Shown: positions 1 through 8,893, numbered from the stretch's first letter. The stretch is 64,000 nucleotides of DNA from Saccharibacter sp. 17.LH.SD (GCF_009834805.1 NZ_WVHO01000009.1:374501-438500), one strand, 5' to 3'. Notes: generated by a model not told the origin, from the sequence alone. Numbers and translations are program-made.

Positions 1-1
1 T

Positions 2-115
2 GGGCGTATGTTTGTTCGTTTAAGAGTGGGAGGTTTCCACGATTTGAAGGCTGCTCGTTTGTTCTGTGCACGTCTTCATGCACAGTCCATGGCGTGTTCG
101 CCAGTGGCCCACTAA
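2..115 (+). CDS. SPOR-domain protein, C-terminal end (partial)
   Basis: The window opens inside a reading frame that gives 37 residues before a TAA stop. The visible piece reads RLRVGGFHDLKAARLFCARL followed by a short Cys-containing tail. This matches the end of a SPOR (sporulation-related, peptidoglycan-binding) domain, where a beta strand with a V/L-G-x-F core is followed by a helix rich in Ala, Arg and Leu and a final strand with Cys. SPOR proteins bind denuded glycan strands at division sites. The gene stops 13 bases before the preferred scpA start, so the two are probably co-transcribed. The N-terminal part lies outside the window. The assignment rests on a short stretch and is moderately certain. 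Confidence 0.55.
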   Translation, partial: GRMFVRLRVGGFHDLKAARLFCARLHAQSMACSPVAH

Positions 116-128
116 GAGAAGAGCGCGT

Positions 129-881
129 GTGGTAAACGAGGTACTCCATCTCCATTTAGATGGATTTGACGGGCCATTGGACTTGCTGCTTGAGTTAGCA
201 CGAACACAGAATGTTGATTTGAGCCGCATTTCTATTCTCCAGCTCGCTGAGCAGTATCTTGCTGTAGTGGAAAAATTCCGCCAGGAAGCCAAAACGGTTC
301 GCTTGGAGTTGGCCGCAGATTGGTTAGTGATGGCGGCGTGGCTTGCGTGGCTTAAATCGAGATTGCTTCTACCAGCTACACGAGATGGGGATAAAGAAGC
401 TGAGGAGGCTGCAGGCTTATTACAAGAGCGTTTGATCGAGCTTGAGGCGATGCGCGCGGCGGCATCATGGCTTTCTGCGCGGCCACGGTTGAATCAAACG
501 GTTTTCGAGCGTCCAGTTGCAGAGAACCATACCCGAATAGATCGTTCTTTATTGAGAGTGGATCTATCGGGGGTCGTCTTGGCGTATTTGAGGGCGCGTC
601 AGCGTGGAGGGCGCAAGCGCGTCTATGCGCCACGGGTGATCCGTTATTGGAGTGCACATCAAGCACGTGCCGCATTGGGGCGTCTTTTAGGGTGTCAGTC
701 TCCTGTAGGGTGGCGTTATCTCCATAGCATTTTACCTGACCTGCATGGGGAGCCCCCTGTGGGGCGTAAGGCCGCTTTAGCGGGAGCCTTGATGGCTGGA
801 TTAGAGATGGCGAAAGGGGGGCAATTGGAGCTCCGGCAAGAGCAGCATTTTGGTGAGATTGAGTGGCGGGAAAAAGAATAA
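129..881 (+). CDS. scpA: Segregation and condensation protein A (ScpA)
   Basis: ScpA is the kleisin subunit that bridges the SMC head domains and, with ScpB, forms the bacterial condensin that organises and segregates the chromosome. The N-terminal signature LDGFDGPLDLLLELA is clear, as are the following helical region (SRISILQLAEQYL) and the C-terminal winged-helix part (GEIEWREKE). The frame is open from a GTG at 66 and has an ATG at 78. I prefer GTG 129 because a purine-rich AAGAGAAGA lies just upstream, it clears the preceding stop at 115, and it puts the family signature close to the N terminus (250 residues). The stop overlaps the scpB start by one base, which indicates translational coupling. 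Confidence 0.9.
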   Translation: MVNEVLHLHLDGFDGPLDLLLELARTQNVDLSRISILQLAEQYLAVVEKFRQEAKTVRLELAADWLVMAAWLAWLKSRLLLPATRDGDKEAEEAAGLLQERLIELEAMRAAASWLSARPRLNQTVFERPVAENHTRIDRSLLRVDLSGVVLAYLRARQRGGRKRVYAPRVIRYWSAHQARAALGRLLGCQSPVGWRYLHSILPDLHGEPPVGRKAALAGALMAGLEMAKGGQLELRQEQHFGEIEWREKE

Positions 882-1447
882 TGGCGGAAGAAGATTTTTT
901 TGAAAAAGCAGTCTCACTGGTTGAAGCTCTAATTTTTGCGAGTGCCTCTCCTGTTAAACCGCAAGCGATGAAGGATCTTCTTGTGTCGCAGGATTTAGCG
1001 GAGTGGGGAGAGCAATTAGACATCGTTCTTACAGAGGTTGCCCATCGTTATGCAGATCATGCGATTGCGCTTTATGCGATTGCAGGGGGATGGCAATTTC
1101 GTACACGTGAAGATGTTGCGCCTGCATTGCAAAAAATTGTGGAAAAGCCCCGCCGTTTGAGCCGAAGTGCCATGGAAACATTGGCCGTTGTGGCGTACCA
1201 CCAACCATGTACACGAGCAGAGGTTGAAGCTATTCGTGGAGTGAGTCTTGGTCAAAATGTTCTGGATAGCCTCCTTGAAGAAGGGCTTCTGATGCCAAAA
1301 GGCCGAAAGGAAGTGCCAGGCCGACCTGTTTTATGGGCAACGACACCGATGTTTCTGAGTGTCTTTGGTTTGAATACGCTCGCAGATTTGCCACGTCGTG
1401 ATGAGCTTGTGGCGGAAGAAAGTATTGGTGATGAAGGTGCCTCATAG
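881..1447 (+). CDS. scpB: Segregation and condensation protein B (ScpB)
   Basis: This is the ScpB partner of ScpA, a 188-residue tandem winged-helix protein that dimerises and binds the kleisin in the SMC-ScpAB complex. The start LVEALIFASASPVKP and the later segment ETLAVVAYHQPCTRAEVEAI are family hallmarks of the two winged-helix domains. The ATG at 881 shares its A with the last base of the scpA stop and is preceded by GCGGGAAAAAG. An earlier GTG at 863 lies inside scpA and is less likely. The acidic C-terminal tail (after about residue 165) is probably disordered. The gene is followed closely by tatB. Confidence 0.92.
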   Translation: MAEEDFFEKAVSLVEALIFASASPVKPQAMKDLLVSQDLAEWGEQLDIVLTEVAHRYADHAIALYAIAGGWQFRTREDVAPALQKIVEKPRRLSRSAMETLAVVAYHQPCTRAEVEAIRGVSLGQNVLDSLLEEGLLMPKGRKEVPGRPVLWATTPMFLSVFGLNTLADLPRRDELVAEESIGDEGAS

Positions 1448-1464
1448 GTTGAAAGGAAAGGGCG

Positions 1465-2073
1465 ATGTTTGATTTAAGCTGGACAGAGATTGCCCTTCTC
1501 GTCGTCGTGGCACTTATTTTTATCGGTCCGAAGGATCTTCCCATTGCGATGCGAACCCTGTCTCGAGGGATTAAAGCTGTGCGGCGGATGGCAAATGAAT
1601 TTCAGCAACATCTTGATGAGATGGTACGTGAAGCTGATTTGTCGGAAGCGCGTGATCAGTTACGGGAAATTCGTCAGTTTGACCTAAGGGGTCAGGTGCG
1701 CCGGATGATCGACCCTGAGCCAGAGGCGGCGCAGAATTCGTTAGTTGAGGAGCGCTTGCCTCAGGATAGTCTTCCACGGGCGCCTGCGCCGCCAGAACCC
1801 CCGGCGTTTGAGTATGGGAAAGAGGAAGAGCTGCCCTATAATGCTCGGATGAAAGCGCGCCTCGAGGCATTGGAAAAGGCACCGATGCTTCTTCCTCCTG
1901 CGACGGCATTACGTTTGATTGAGGAGTTTCCACATTGTAAGCGTCCTTCCGTGCTTCCGCCTGAAATTTCCTTACATCAGGGGCGGCGTGTCCCCATCAT
2001 AACCGATGCGCCTGCAGAGGTGCCGCGTGAATCGGCAGCGATGGTAGCGGAACAGACAGAGGATAAGGCATGA
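1465..2073 (+). CDS. tatB: Twin-arginine translocase subunit TatB
   Basis: TatB forms the substrate-receptor complex of the twin-arginine export pathway together with TatC. The N terminus MFDLSWTEIALLVVVALIF is one transmembrane helix with the conserved Glu8, followed by the G21-P22 hinge and an amphipathic helix. A long charged, proline-rich cytoplasmic tail follows (202 residues in total), longer than in TatA. A strong AAGGAAAGGG sits upstream of the ATG. The stop overlaps the tatC ATG (ATGA). No tatA lies between scpB and this gene, although tatA usually precedes tatB in related bacteria. Glu8, the long tail and direct coupling to tatC favour TatB over TatA. Confidence 0.9.
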   Translation: MFDLSWTEIALLVVVALIFIGPKDLPIAMRTLSRGIKAVRRMANEFQQHLDEMVREADLSEARDQLREIRQFDLRGQVRRMIDPEPEAAQNSLVEERLPQDSLPRAPAPPEPPAFEYGKEEELPYNARMKARLEALEKAPMLLPPATALRLIEEFPHCKRPSVLPPEISLHQGRRVPIITDAPAEVPRESAAMVAEQTEDKA

Positions 2074-2894
2074 CAGAGCATGATGCGATCAATGACAAGC
2101 CGATGCCTTTGCTTGATCATTTAATGGAGTTACGCCGTCGTCTTATTTGGTCCATTGCGACGTTTTTGGTAGCTTTTGGTATTTGTTATCACTTTTCGGG
2201 GGATATCTATCGCTTTCTGGCCGAACCCTTAGCAGAGATTATGCGTCAGAAGCATGAGCAGCCTCATTTGATCTATACGGCTCTCTACGAAGCTTTTTTT
2301 ACATATATTCGTGTGGCCGTCTTTGGGGCTATTTTCCTGTCATTCCCTATGATCGCTATTCAAGCGTGGATCTTCATTGCGCCAGGGTTATATCGTAACG
2401 AAAAGCGCGCTTTTGCCCCATTCTTAATTGCGACGCCAATCTTGTTTCTTATGGGAGCTGCGTTGGCTTACTATCTCGTCTTTCCAATGGCGTGGAAGTT
2501 CTTTCTCTCTTTTCAGCAAGCTGGTGGTTCCTCGGATATGGGGATTCAGCTTCAGGCGCGTGTGTCAGAATATCTCAACCTTGTGACGAAAATGATTTTG
2601 GCATTTGGTACATGCTTTGAACTGCCTGTGGCGATTACGCTTTTGGTGAGAGTAGGGCTTGTGGGCACGGCGTTGTTACGCCGTATTCGTCGCTACGCGT
2701 ATGTTGGTGCTTTTGCTGTGTCCGCTATTATTGCGCCGCCTGATGCAATTACGATGTTGAGCCTTGCCGTCCCCTTAGTGCTTTTGTACGAAATTTCCAT
2801 TCTGGCGGCTCGTTTAGTGGAGCCCCGTCGAGAGGATAACTCGGAAGAAGACACCGCCAATGCACACTCTAAGACGACTGATGGAGTTTCCTAA
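2070..2894 (+). CDS. tatC: Twin-arginine translocase subunit TatC
   Basis: This six-helix inner-membrane protein recognises the RR motif of Tat signal peptides. The cytoplasmic N terminus carries HLMELRRR (residues 17-24), the classic TatC signature. [12 protein letters not shown] in the first periplasmic region, FELP near the fourth helix and [10 protein letters not shown] before the last helices are all family features. At 274 residues it has the normal length, with a short hydrophilic C-terminal tail rich in Glu and Asn. It overlaps tatB by four bases, and serS starts three bases after its stop, so the three are likely translated from one mRNA. A candidate substrate in this window is MsrP near 45.3 kb. 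Confidence 0.95.
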   Translation: MTEHDAINDKPMPLLDHLMELRRRLIWSIATFLVAFGICYHFSGDIYRFLAEPLAEIMRQKHEQPHLIYTALYEAFFTYIRVAVFGAIFLSFPMIAIQAWIFIAPGLYRNEKRAFAPFLIATPILFLMGAALAYYLVFPMAWKFFLSFQQAGGSSDMGIQLQARVSEYLNLVTKMILAFGTCFELPVAITLLVRVGLVGTALLRRIRRYAYVGAFAVSAIIAPPDAITMLSLAVPLVLLYEISILAARLVEPRREDNSEEDTANAHSKTTDGVS

Positions 2895-2896
2895 CA

Positions 2897-4159
2897 ATGC
2901 ATGATCTTAAAGCCTTACGTAATGACCCTACTGGATTTGATGCTGCTTTAGCGCGTCGTGGTTTAGAGCCTGTGGCAATGATGCTGGTGGAAGAAGATGA
3001 ACAGCGCCGGGCAGCTCTTGCTGAGTTACAAGAGGCGCAAAGTCAGCGTAAAAAAATTGCACGAGACATTGGGCAGGCCAAACGGCAGGGGCAGGATACA
3101 ACAGAGATTGAAGCACGTGGTGGTGCTCTCCGTGAGCAGATTTCGTTATTGGAAGCGCGTGCCAATACTATTCAGCAGCGTATTCAGGAAATATTGGAAT
3201 GTTTGCCTAATCAACTTGATCCTTCCGTTCCGGAAGGGCGTGATGAGAATGATAACGTTGTCGTACATCAGAAGGGAACGGTACCGTCTTTCGACTTTAC
3301 GCCAAAGCAGCATTTTGAGTTAGGTGAAGCTCTCGGCTTAATGGACTTTGCGGCGGCCGGGAAGTTAGCCGGCTCACGTTTCGTTGTGTTACGGGGTGCA
3401 TTAGCGCGCCTGGAGCGTGCGTTGGGTCAGTTTATGCTGGATACGCATGCAGGTGAGTTTGGGTATCAGGAAATGACAGTGCCTCTCCTGGTGAATGACG
3501 ATGCGATGTATGGTACTGACAAACTTCCTAAATTTGCTGAAGATTCTTTCAAAACAGAAGATGGGCGTTGGTTGATCCCGACAGGGGAAGTTCCGTTGAC
3601 GGCGACAGTGATGAAAGAAATCTTAGACGCTGAACGTCTGCCTGTGCGCATGACAACGCTTTCATCATGTTTCCGTTCAGAGGCTGGTTCTGCGGGGCGA
3701 GATGTACGCGGAATGTTGCGTCAGCATCAATTCACCAAATGTGAGCTTGTGTCGGTTGTTGCTCCTGAGGAGAGTGATGCAGAACATGAGCGCATGACGC
3801 GAGCAGCAGAGACTGTTCTTGAGCGTTTGGGGCTCCCTTTCCGTCGTGTTCTCCTCTGTGCTGGCGATACGGGCTTCGGGGCAGCGAAAACGTTTGATTT
3901 GGAAGCATGGCTGCCTGGGCAGCAAGCATGGCGTGAGGTGTCATCATGTTCAAACACACGTGACTTCCAAGCACGTCGCATGAATGCGCGGTATCGCGGT
4001 GAGAATGGTCCAGCTTTTGTTCATACGTTAAATGGATCGGGTCTTGCTGTTGGGCGTGTGATGATTGCCTTGATGGAAGTCTATCAGAACGAACAAGGGC
4101 AGATTACGGTGCCAGAGGTCTTACGTCCTTATATGGGTGGCCTTGAGCAGATTGGTTGA
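2897..4159 (+). CDS. serS: Seryl-tRNA synthetase
   Basis: This class II aminoacyl-tRNA synthetase charges tRNA-Ser (and tRNA-Sec where present). The N-terminal two-helix coiled coil that grips the tRNA long arm spans roughly residues 28-105 ([20 protein letters not shown]). Motif 2 is [20 protein letters not shown], and motif 3 lies in the C-terminal part ([19 protein letters not shown]). The length of 420 residues is usual for the family. It is the last gene of the scpAB-tatBC-serS run and is followed by a perfect hairpin at 4171-4194. Confidence 0.96.
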   Translation: MHDLKALRNDPTGFDAALARRGLEPVAMMLVEEDEQRRAALAELQEAQSQRKKIARDIGQAKRQGQDTTEIEARGGALREQISLLEARANTIQQRIQEILECLPNQLDPSVPEGRDENDNVVVHQKGTVPSFDFTPKQHFELGEALGLMDFAAAGKLAGSRFVVLRGALARLERALGQFMLDTHAGEFGYQEMTVPLLVNDDAMYGTDKLPKFAEDSFKTEDGRWLIPTGEVPLTATVMKEILDAERLPVRMTTLSSCFRSEAGSAGRDVRGMLRQHQFTKCELVSVVAPEESDAEHERMTRAAETVLERLGLPFRRVLLCAGDTGFGAAKTFDLEAWLPGQQAWREVSSCSNTRDFQARRMNARYRGENGPAFVHTLNGSGLAVGRVMIALMEVYQNEQGQITVPEVLRPYMGGLEQIG

Positions 4160-4170
4160 TTCTGTATCGC

Positions 4171-4194
4171 GGGGTAATTTTTGATAATTACCCC
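4171..4194 (+). terminator. Hairpin after serS, probable terminator
   Basis: GGGGTAATT (4171-4179) pairs perfectly with AATTACCCC (4186-4194) around a six-base loop. It begins 12 bases after the serS stop. No long T run follows, so termination may be weak or the hairpin may protect the 3' end of the mRNA. Confidence 0.5.
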
Positions 4195-4303
4195 ACTTAA
4201 AGTGGCGACGGGATTTCTCAGAGAGAGATCAGTTTGTTGTCCTATCTTGAATAATAGATTAAACTCCGCTCAGCAGTCATTGTTATGGTAGCTACTGAGT
4301 ATT

Positions 4304-4325
4304 GTTTTGCTCTTTAGAGTAAAAC
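4304..4325 (+). other. Hairpin in the serS-hydrolase intergenic region
   Basis: GTTTTGCTC (4304-4312) can pair with GAGTAAAAC (4317-4325) around a TTTA loop, with one G-T wobble. It lies in the 273-base AT-rich spacer upstream of the alpha/beta hydrolase. No clear sigma-70 promoter or riboswitch was recognised in the spacer. The role is unknown. Confidence 0.3.
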
Positions 4326-4432
4326 TTTCATAAAATTTCTATGATGTTAGTAAATGTGTCTTTTCTTTAGAGGGCAAGACAATTGGCTCTCTAGAATGGC
4401 TTTTCTATCCAAATTAGGTAAAGGAACGTATC

Positions 4433-5269
4433 ATGTCATTTGTGACAACATCTGATGGTGTGCAGATCTTCTATAAAGATTGGGGATCGAAAGAAGCTCA
4501 GCCGATCGTTTTCCATCATGGTTGGCCTTTGAGTGCGGATGACTGGGATGCTCAAATGTTGTTTTTCTTGAGCAAAGGCTTCCGTGTTATCGCGCATGAT
4601 CGCCGTGGGCATGGGCGTTCTTCACAGGTCAGTGATGGCCATGACATGGATCATTATGCAGCGGATGTCTCCGCCATTGTAGAACATCTTAATCTGAAAA
4701 ATACAATTCACATTGGGCATTCAACGGGTGGTGGAGAGGTCGCTCGTTATGTTGCACATCATGGCCAGCCGCAGGGTCGTGTGGCAAAAGCTGTTCTCGT
4801 TAGTGCAGTCCCGCCTTTGATGCTAAAGACGTCTCAAAGCCCAGAAGGTGCGCCACGTGAGGTGCTTGACGGGCTGCGTAAGGCTTTGGCAGCTAATCGA
4901 GCACAGTTCTTTTTAGATATTCCAAGTGGGCCGTTCTATGGCTTTAACCGTGATGGTGTCGAGGCTGTTGAAGGAACAATTCGCAATTGGTGGCGCCAGG
5001 GGATGATGGGGAGCGCTAAGGCTCATTATGAAGGTATTAAAGCTTTTTCCGAAACAGATCAGACAGAAGATTTGAAGGCGATCACGGTGCCTACGCTTGT
5101 TTTGCAAGGTGACGACGATCAGGTTGTTCCTTACAAAAATGCAGCTCTTCTTCAAGCGCAGTTACTGCAAAAGAGCATATTGAAAATTTATCCTGGTTAT
5201 TCGCATGGGATGCATACAACGCATGCGGATGTTATTAATGCGGATATTTTGGATTTTATTCGCACATAA
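4433..5269 (+). CDS. Alpha/beta hydrolase, non-haem chloroperoxidase/arylesterase type
   Basis: This 278-residue cytoplasmic hydrolase belongs to the cofactor-free haloperoxidase/esterase group. The N-terminal half has the oxyanion segment FHHGWPL (28-34) and DRRGHGRS. The nucleophile elbow is GHSTGGGE with Ser97. The acid is in the QGDDDQVVP segment (about 226-232), and the catalytic His is in GYSHGMH near residue 258. Such enzymes hydrolyse esters and can perhydrolyse acetate, and the real substrate cannot be read from sequence. A paralogue lies on the other strand at 12420-13241, which makes a local duplication or parallel recruitment possible. The ATG is preceded by GTAAAGGAACG. A strong hairpin terminator follows at 5301-5336. 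Confidence 0.88.
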   Translation: MSFVTTSDGVQIFYKDWGSKEAQPIVFHHGWPLSADDWDAQMLFFLSKGFRVIAHDRRGHGRSSQVSDGHDMDHYAADVSAIVEHLNLKNTIHIGHSTGGGEVARYVAHHGQPQGRVAKAVLVSAVPPLMLKTSQSPEGAPREVLDGLRKALAANRAQFFLDIPSGPFYGFNRDGVEAVEGTIRNWWRQGMMGSAKAHYEGIKAFSETDQTEDLKAITVPTLVLQGDDDQVVPYKNAALLQAQLLQKSILKIYPGYSHGMHTTHADVINADILDFIRT

Positions 5270-5300
5270 AACGCGTTGTCGTTAAGTATTGAAGATTAAT

Positions 5301-5336
5301 AAGGCGGGTAAAGGGGCTTATCTCTTTGCCCGCCTT
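5301..5336 (+). terminator. Rho-independent terminator, probably bidirectional
   Basis: AAGGCGGGTAAAG (5301-5313) pairs with CTTTGCCCGCCTT (5324-5336), a 13-bp stem with one wobble, followed by TTGT. It separates two convergent genes, the hydrolase on + and the helicase on -, and can serve both. Confidence 0.8.
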
Positions 5337-5391
5337 TTGTGATTATGAAAAGGGAAGCAGCATCACGGAGTAAGTAATTATAGTATCCCGA

Positions 5392-7845
5392 TTAGCGTTG
5401 CTTCTTTTTGAGGATTTTTTTCTTTTTATCATCAGGAGATGAGGATCGTGATTTTTTCTTCTCCCACGGTGTATGCCGTTTGCCTTGTTGGCGGCGCGTA
5501 TTCTCGCGCATACGGCTCTGAGTACGGAGAACCTGCTCAATCCACTCATCTAGGATAGCGGCGTTACGCTCAGCTAGTTCGAGGTCCGGATATGCTTCAG
5601 GAAAGCGCATAGCGAGCCAGCGCCAAGCGACAAGGCGGCGATGCCTCTTTTCAGCCCGTTCAAGTTCTTCTCGGCTTGCTGTAGCAGAGGCGGGGAGGCG
5701 CCCCGTCCCTGGGGGGTGGATATGTTGTTTACGCGCATGAATGGAGGCCCATTCGACCAGGCGAGGGATTCCATTGTCACGCGTGTTGATAGGGCACATG
5801 GCATAAGTCCACCGTGTCAAAAGGTCGAGCTCTTCGACCCCCTCGAGGGCGGCGGCAATTTCAAGTGCTTGTTCCATATCCGCTAGACGATAGTTAGGAT
5901 CGTCAGGGCGTAAAACGGCGCGTTTAATACGGGTCAGAACACCGTAGAGGCTATCAGAATGAATTTCGCGCGCGACAGCCTGAACAATATCCGAATCAGG
6001 TTGGACGAGAGGTCTTAATTCTTTGATCGGTTCTGGCGGGGCTTCGAGCATTTGGCGAATGAAATGAGGGCTTCCAGCGCCTTCAAGGACGCAAACAAGA
6101 CCTTGCTCATGTTTTCCGAAGCGACCAGCGCGACCGCCAATTTGTTTTATCTCTTGTGTTGTGAGGCTACGTGTTTGGCGCCCATCGTATTTTCGAAGCG
6201 TACTAAACACAACGCGTCGAATAGAGAGATTGAGTCCCATACCAATGGCATCAGTCGCAATAAGAATATCTGCTTGGCCTTGATTGAAACGTGCAGCCTC
6301 AGCACGGCGAACCTCAGGGCTAAGAGCGCCATAAATCACGGCAACACGCTTGTTATGGGCCATGAGTTCAGCCCGCAAATCCAGCACCTCACGGCGCGAG
6401 AAGGCGATCAATGCATCACCGCTGCGGAGGTCACTAAGGCTTAGGGCACCGCCTGCTTTAAGGGGGCTTTTGCGCTCTAGATGGATCTCATCGACCGGAT
6501 CATCGCATAAATCGGCAATACGTTTGACGAGTGGGATACAATCTGCGGCACCTAGAATAAAGACGTGGCGCGCTGGAACCCCCATGATCGCTGCTGTCCA
6601 GGCGGCTCCGCGGTCAGGGTCGCTGAGCATCTGAGCTTCGTCAATAATGGCGACGTCTACAGGGTTGTGGAACGGGCACATTTCGACGGTCGCGGCAAGG
6701 TGACGTGCCGTAGGGTCGATAATACGTTCTTCACCGGTTGTGAGAGAGGCGGGCACCCCATGTTTCAGCATGGATTCATGAAATTCATGCGCAAGAAGAC
6801 GTAGTGGAGCGAGAGCCAAGCCGCTTTCAGCCTCGGTAAGGGCTTTAAGAGCTGTATAGGATTTACCAGAATTGGTTGGCCCTGTGACGAGTGTAATACG
6901 CCGTTTGAGGGAGCGTGCAGTACGGAAATGTGCAGCGAAGCGGTCTAAAGCCGCAACGCGGGCAATTGCTGCATTCCCGCGTCGGGTTTGGATACTGTCA
7001 TCCTGAGGGAGTTCATCCCGTCCAGAAAGCCCTTTTCGCCATGCATTAACGAGAGGGCGACATTTTTTGAGTTCGACGGGGTCAAAGAAGAAAATCTCTA
7101 ACCCATCAGGCTGTGTTTCACGTTTAGCAATAGGAAGACGGTTTTCGGCGATCCATCGTAAGACTTCACGCCGAGAACAGCGCAAAATAGCGGGAATCTC
7201 TTCGAACCCGACAAGTGTGTTTTCCCATTGTTTCAGGCGTTCCATTTCACGAGAACGCCGCTCTTCGGCACGACGACGAATATCTTCTTGTTCACGTGCA
7301 CGGCGTTCTTCTTCGATGATCAGATCATCTTCAAAACCGAGATCAACACCGCCGAAAGCACTGGCAATGCTATGCGATAGGCGTTCAATTTGACCACTTG
7401 AGAGGAACGTGCCGGCATCGGCGAGGTCTGCACGAATCTCTTCCATGACTTGGTGTGGGCTATCGGCGATGTCGCGCCAACGCTCTTCTAGGACGACATT
7501 AAGCGTTTCTTTAAGGGCTTCTTCGGAAATAAGGGGGTCATTAATCCGTTCTGCCGCTGTTAGGACGTCTGCCTTGCGGACCCAGACTTCTCCAGCACGA
7601 TGGGCGATATTCATAAGGCTATTTGCCCAACTACGTCGCCGTACTTGGCATACTGCCTGGAGAAGCTCCAATTCGCTCAAGCTCGTTTTATCGCTCGTTA
7701 AACGTCGAGCGGTTTGGCGTACAAGAGCGGAATGCTCTCGCGATGTAATGTTAAGATGTGCCCCGAAATCTTGTTTAGCTTGCTCTAAAGCAGCTTCTGC
7801 AGGAGAAAGAGGGCGGTCAGACGAAGACATGGAAGGATCACTCAT
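5392..7845 (-). CDS. Suv3-like ATP-dependent RNA helicase
   Basis: This 817-residue superfamily 2 helicase has a core like mitochondrial SUV3. Walker A is GPTNSGKS (322-329), the DEAD-box equivalent is DEAQ (402-405), and later motifs include AFSRREVLDL, ATDAIGMGLNL and QIGGRAGRFG. SUV3-type helicases unwind structured RNA and assist 3'-5' degradation. The region before the core holds a charged coiled coil (about 175-207) and a helix-turn-helix-like stretch (EEIPAILRCSRREVLRWIAE, about 215-234). The C terminus is a lysine/serine-rich tail that may bind nucleic acid. It is transcribed alone, divergent from the ferredoxin reductase gene. The start is the first ATG, and a second in-frame ATG lies five codons in. 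Confidence 0.88.
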   Translation of the reverse strand: MSDPSMSSSDRPLSPAEAALEQAKQDFGAHLNITSREHSALVRQTARRLTSDKTSLSELELLQAVCQVRRRSWANSLMNIAHRAGEVWVRKADVLTAAERINDPLISEEALKETLNVVLEERWRDIADSPHQVMEEIRADLADAGTFLSSGQIERLSHSIASAFGGVDLGFEDDLIIEEERRAREQEDIRRRAEERRSREMERLKQWENTLVGFEEIPAILRCSRREVLRWIAENRLPIAKRETQPDGLEIFFFDPVELKKCRPLVNAWRKGLSGRDELPQDDSIQTRRGNAAIARVAALDRFAAHFRTARSLKRRITLVTGPTNSGKSYTALKALTEAESGLALAPLRLLAHEFHESMLKHGVPASLTTGEERIIDPTARHLAATVEMCPFHNPVDVAIIDEAQMLSDPDRGAAWTAAIMGVPARHVFILGAADCIPLVKRIADLCDDPVDEIHLERKSPLKAGGALSLSDLRSGDALIAFSRREVLDLRAELMAHNKRVAVIYGALSPEVRRAEAARFNQGQADILIATDAIGMGLNLSIRRVVFSTLRKYDGRQTRSLTTQEIKQIGGRAGRFGKHEQGLVCVLEGAGSPHFIRQMLEAPPEPIKELRPLVQPDSDIVQAVAREIHSDSLYGVLTRIKRAVLRPDDPNYRLADMEQALEIAAALEGVEELDLLTRWTYAMCPINTRDNGIPRLVEWASIHARKQHIHPPGTGRLPASATASREELERAEKRHRRLVAWRWLAMRFPEAYPDLELAERNAAILDEWIEQVLRTQSRMRENTRRQQGKRHTPWEKKKSRSSSPDDKKKKILKKKQR

Positions 7846-7999
7846 ATCCCTGTTGTGAGCGATTCTTGCAGAAGCTTCAATCCATCTAGGTTTCCGTCTG
7901 ACGTGATAATGCGATAGAAGACGGGCATGGTGCGAAATTGCATCTTGTTGTTGATGACGTTCTTATCTGTTCTTTACACATTGGAGACATGAGACAGAC

Positions 8000-8893
8000 A
8001 TGACCACGCCTTACCCGGAAATTTCCGCTCCCACTCCAACAATCGATCATCCGCTTACTGGCTTGGTCCCTTACGAGGGGCATGCAGGGCAATATCGTCT
8101 TGAGAAGCCGAGCAAAGAATATGGCCATTTATATCCGGCTGAGGTGAAACAGGTTCATCATTGGACCAATCGTTTGTTTAGTTTCACAACGACTCGTGAT
8201 CCTGGATTGCGTTTCTCAAACGGGCAGTTCGCGATGATCGGGATCGAAGTAGAAGGGAAGCCTCTTCTGCGTGCTTATTCTCTGGCATCAGCTAATTATG
8301 AAGATCAGATGGAGTTTCTCTCCATTGCCGTAGAGGACGGGCCTCTCACATCGCGCTTGCGCCATGTGAAAGTTGGAGACACGGTTTTAATCGGCCGCAA
8401 ACCGGTAGGAACATTGCTGCTGGATAATTTAAAACCTGGTCGGAACTTGTATTTCTTGTCAACCGGGACAGGATTGGCACCGTTTATGAGCCTGATTAAG
8501 GATCCTGATGCTTATGATCGCTATCAGAATGTCATTTTGACGCATACGGTGCGTGAGCGTGGCGAGTTGGCTTATAAAGATTTGATTGAGAAGATTCTGC
8601 CGGAACATGAGTTCTTGGGAGAGGATATCAAAGCGAAATTAAAGTATTACCCAGCTGTGACACGTGAGGAATTCCCAGTACGTGAGCGGATTACCGCTCT
8701 CATCAATAGTGGGCGTATCTTTAAAGATTTGAACATTGATGAGCTGGACCCAGAACATGACCGGGTGATGATCTGTGGATCGCCTGAAATGTTGGCAGAC
8801 ACGCAGAAGCTTTTGGAAGAACGTGGTTTCCAGGAAGGTAATATGAGCCGTCAGGGCTCTTATGTCGTTGAGAAAGCCTTTGCAGAGCGTTAA
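8000..8893 (+). CDS. fpr: Ferredoxin/flavodoxin-NADP+ reductase
   Basis: This FAD enzyme moves electrons between NADPH and ferredoxin or flavodoxin. The FAD-binding motif RAYSLAS starts at residue 91 and the pyridine-nucleotide motif GTGLAPF at 156. MICGSPEML lies in the NADP domain, and the C-terminal segment YVVEKAFAER is typical of bacterial subclass I FPRs. At 297 residues it is about 40 longer than usual because of an N-terminal extension rich in Pro and Thr of unknown role. It is followed 22 bases later by glutathione reductase, which suggests a redox operon. The spacer from 7846 to 7999 must hold divergent promoters for this gene and the helicase. Confidence 0.93.
   Translation: MTTPYPEISAPTPTIDHPLTGLVPYEGHAGQYRLEKPSKEYGHLYPAEVKQVHHWTNRLFSFTTTRDPGLRFSNGQFAMIGIEVEGKPLLRAYSLASANYEDQMEFLSIAVEDGPLTSRLRHVKVGDTVLIGRKPVGTLLLDNLKPGRNLYFLSTGTGLAPFMSLIKDPDAYDRYQNVILTHTVRERGELAYKDLIEKILPEHEFLGEDIKAKLKYYPAVTREEFPVRERITALINSGRIFKDLNIDELDPEHDRVMICGSPEMLADTQKLLEERGFQEGNMSRQGSYVVEKAFAER

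Noticed and set aside
376-1023. A long open frame on the minus strand opposite scpA
   Set aside because: It is antisense to scpA, which has clear family motifs. The peptide shows no recognisable domain or ribosome-binding site and looks like codon-bias shadow. The same applies to open frames at 1571-1933, 20583-21098, 25531-26076, 40698-41159, 52086-52619 and 53600-54157.
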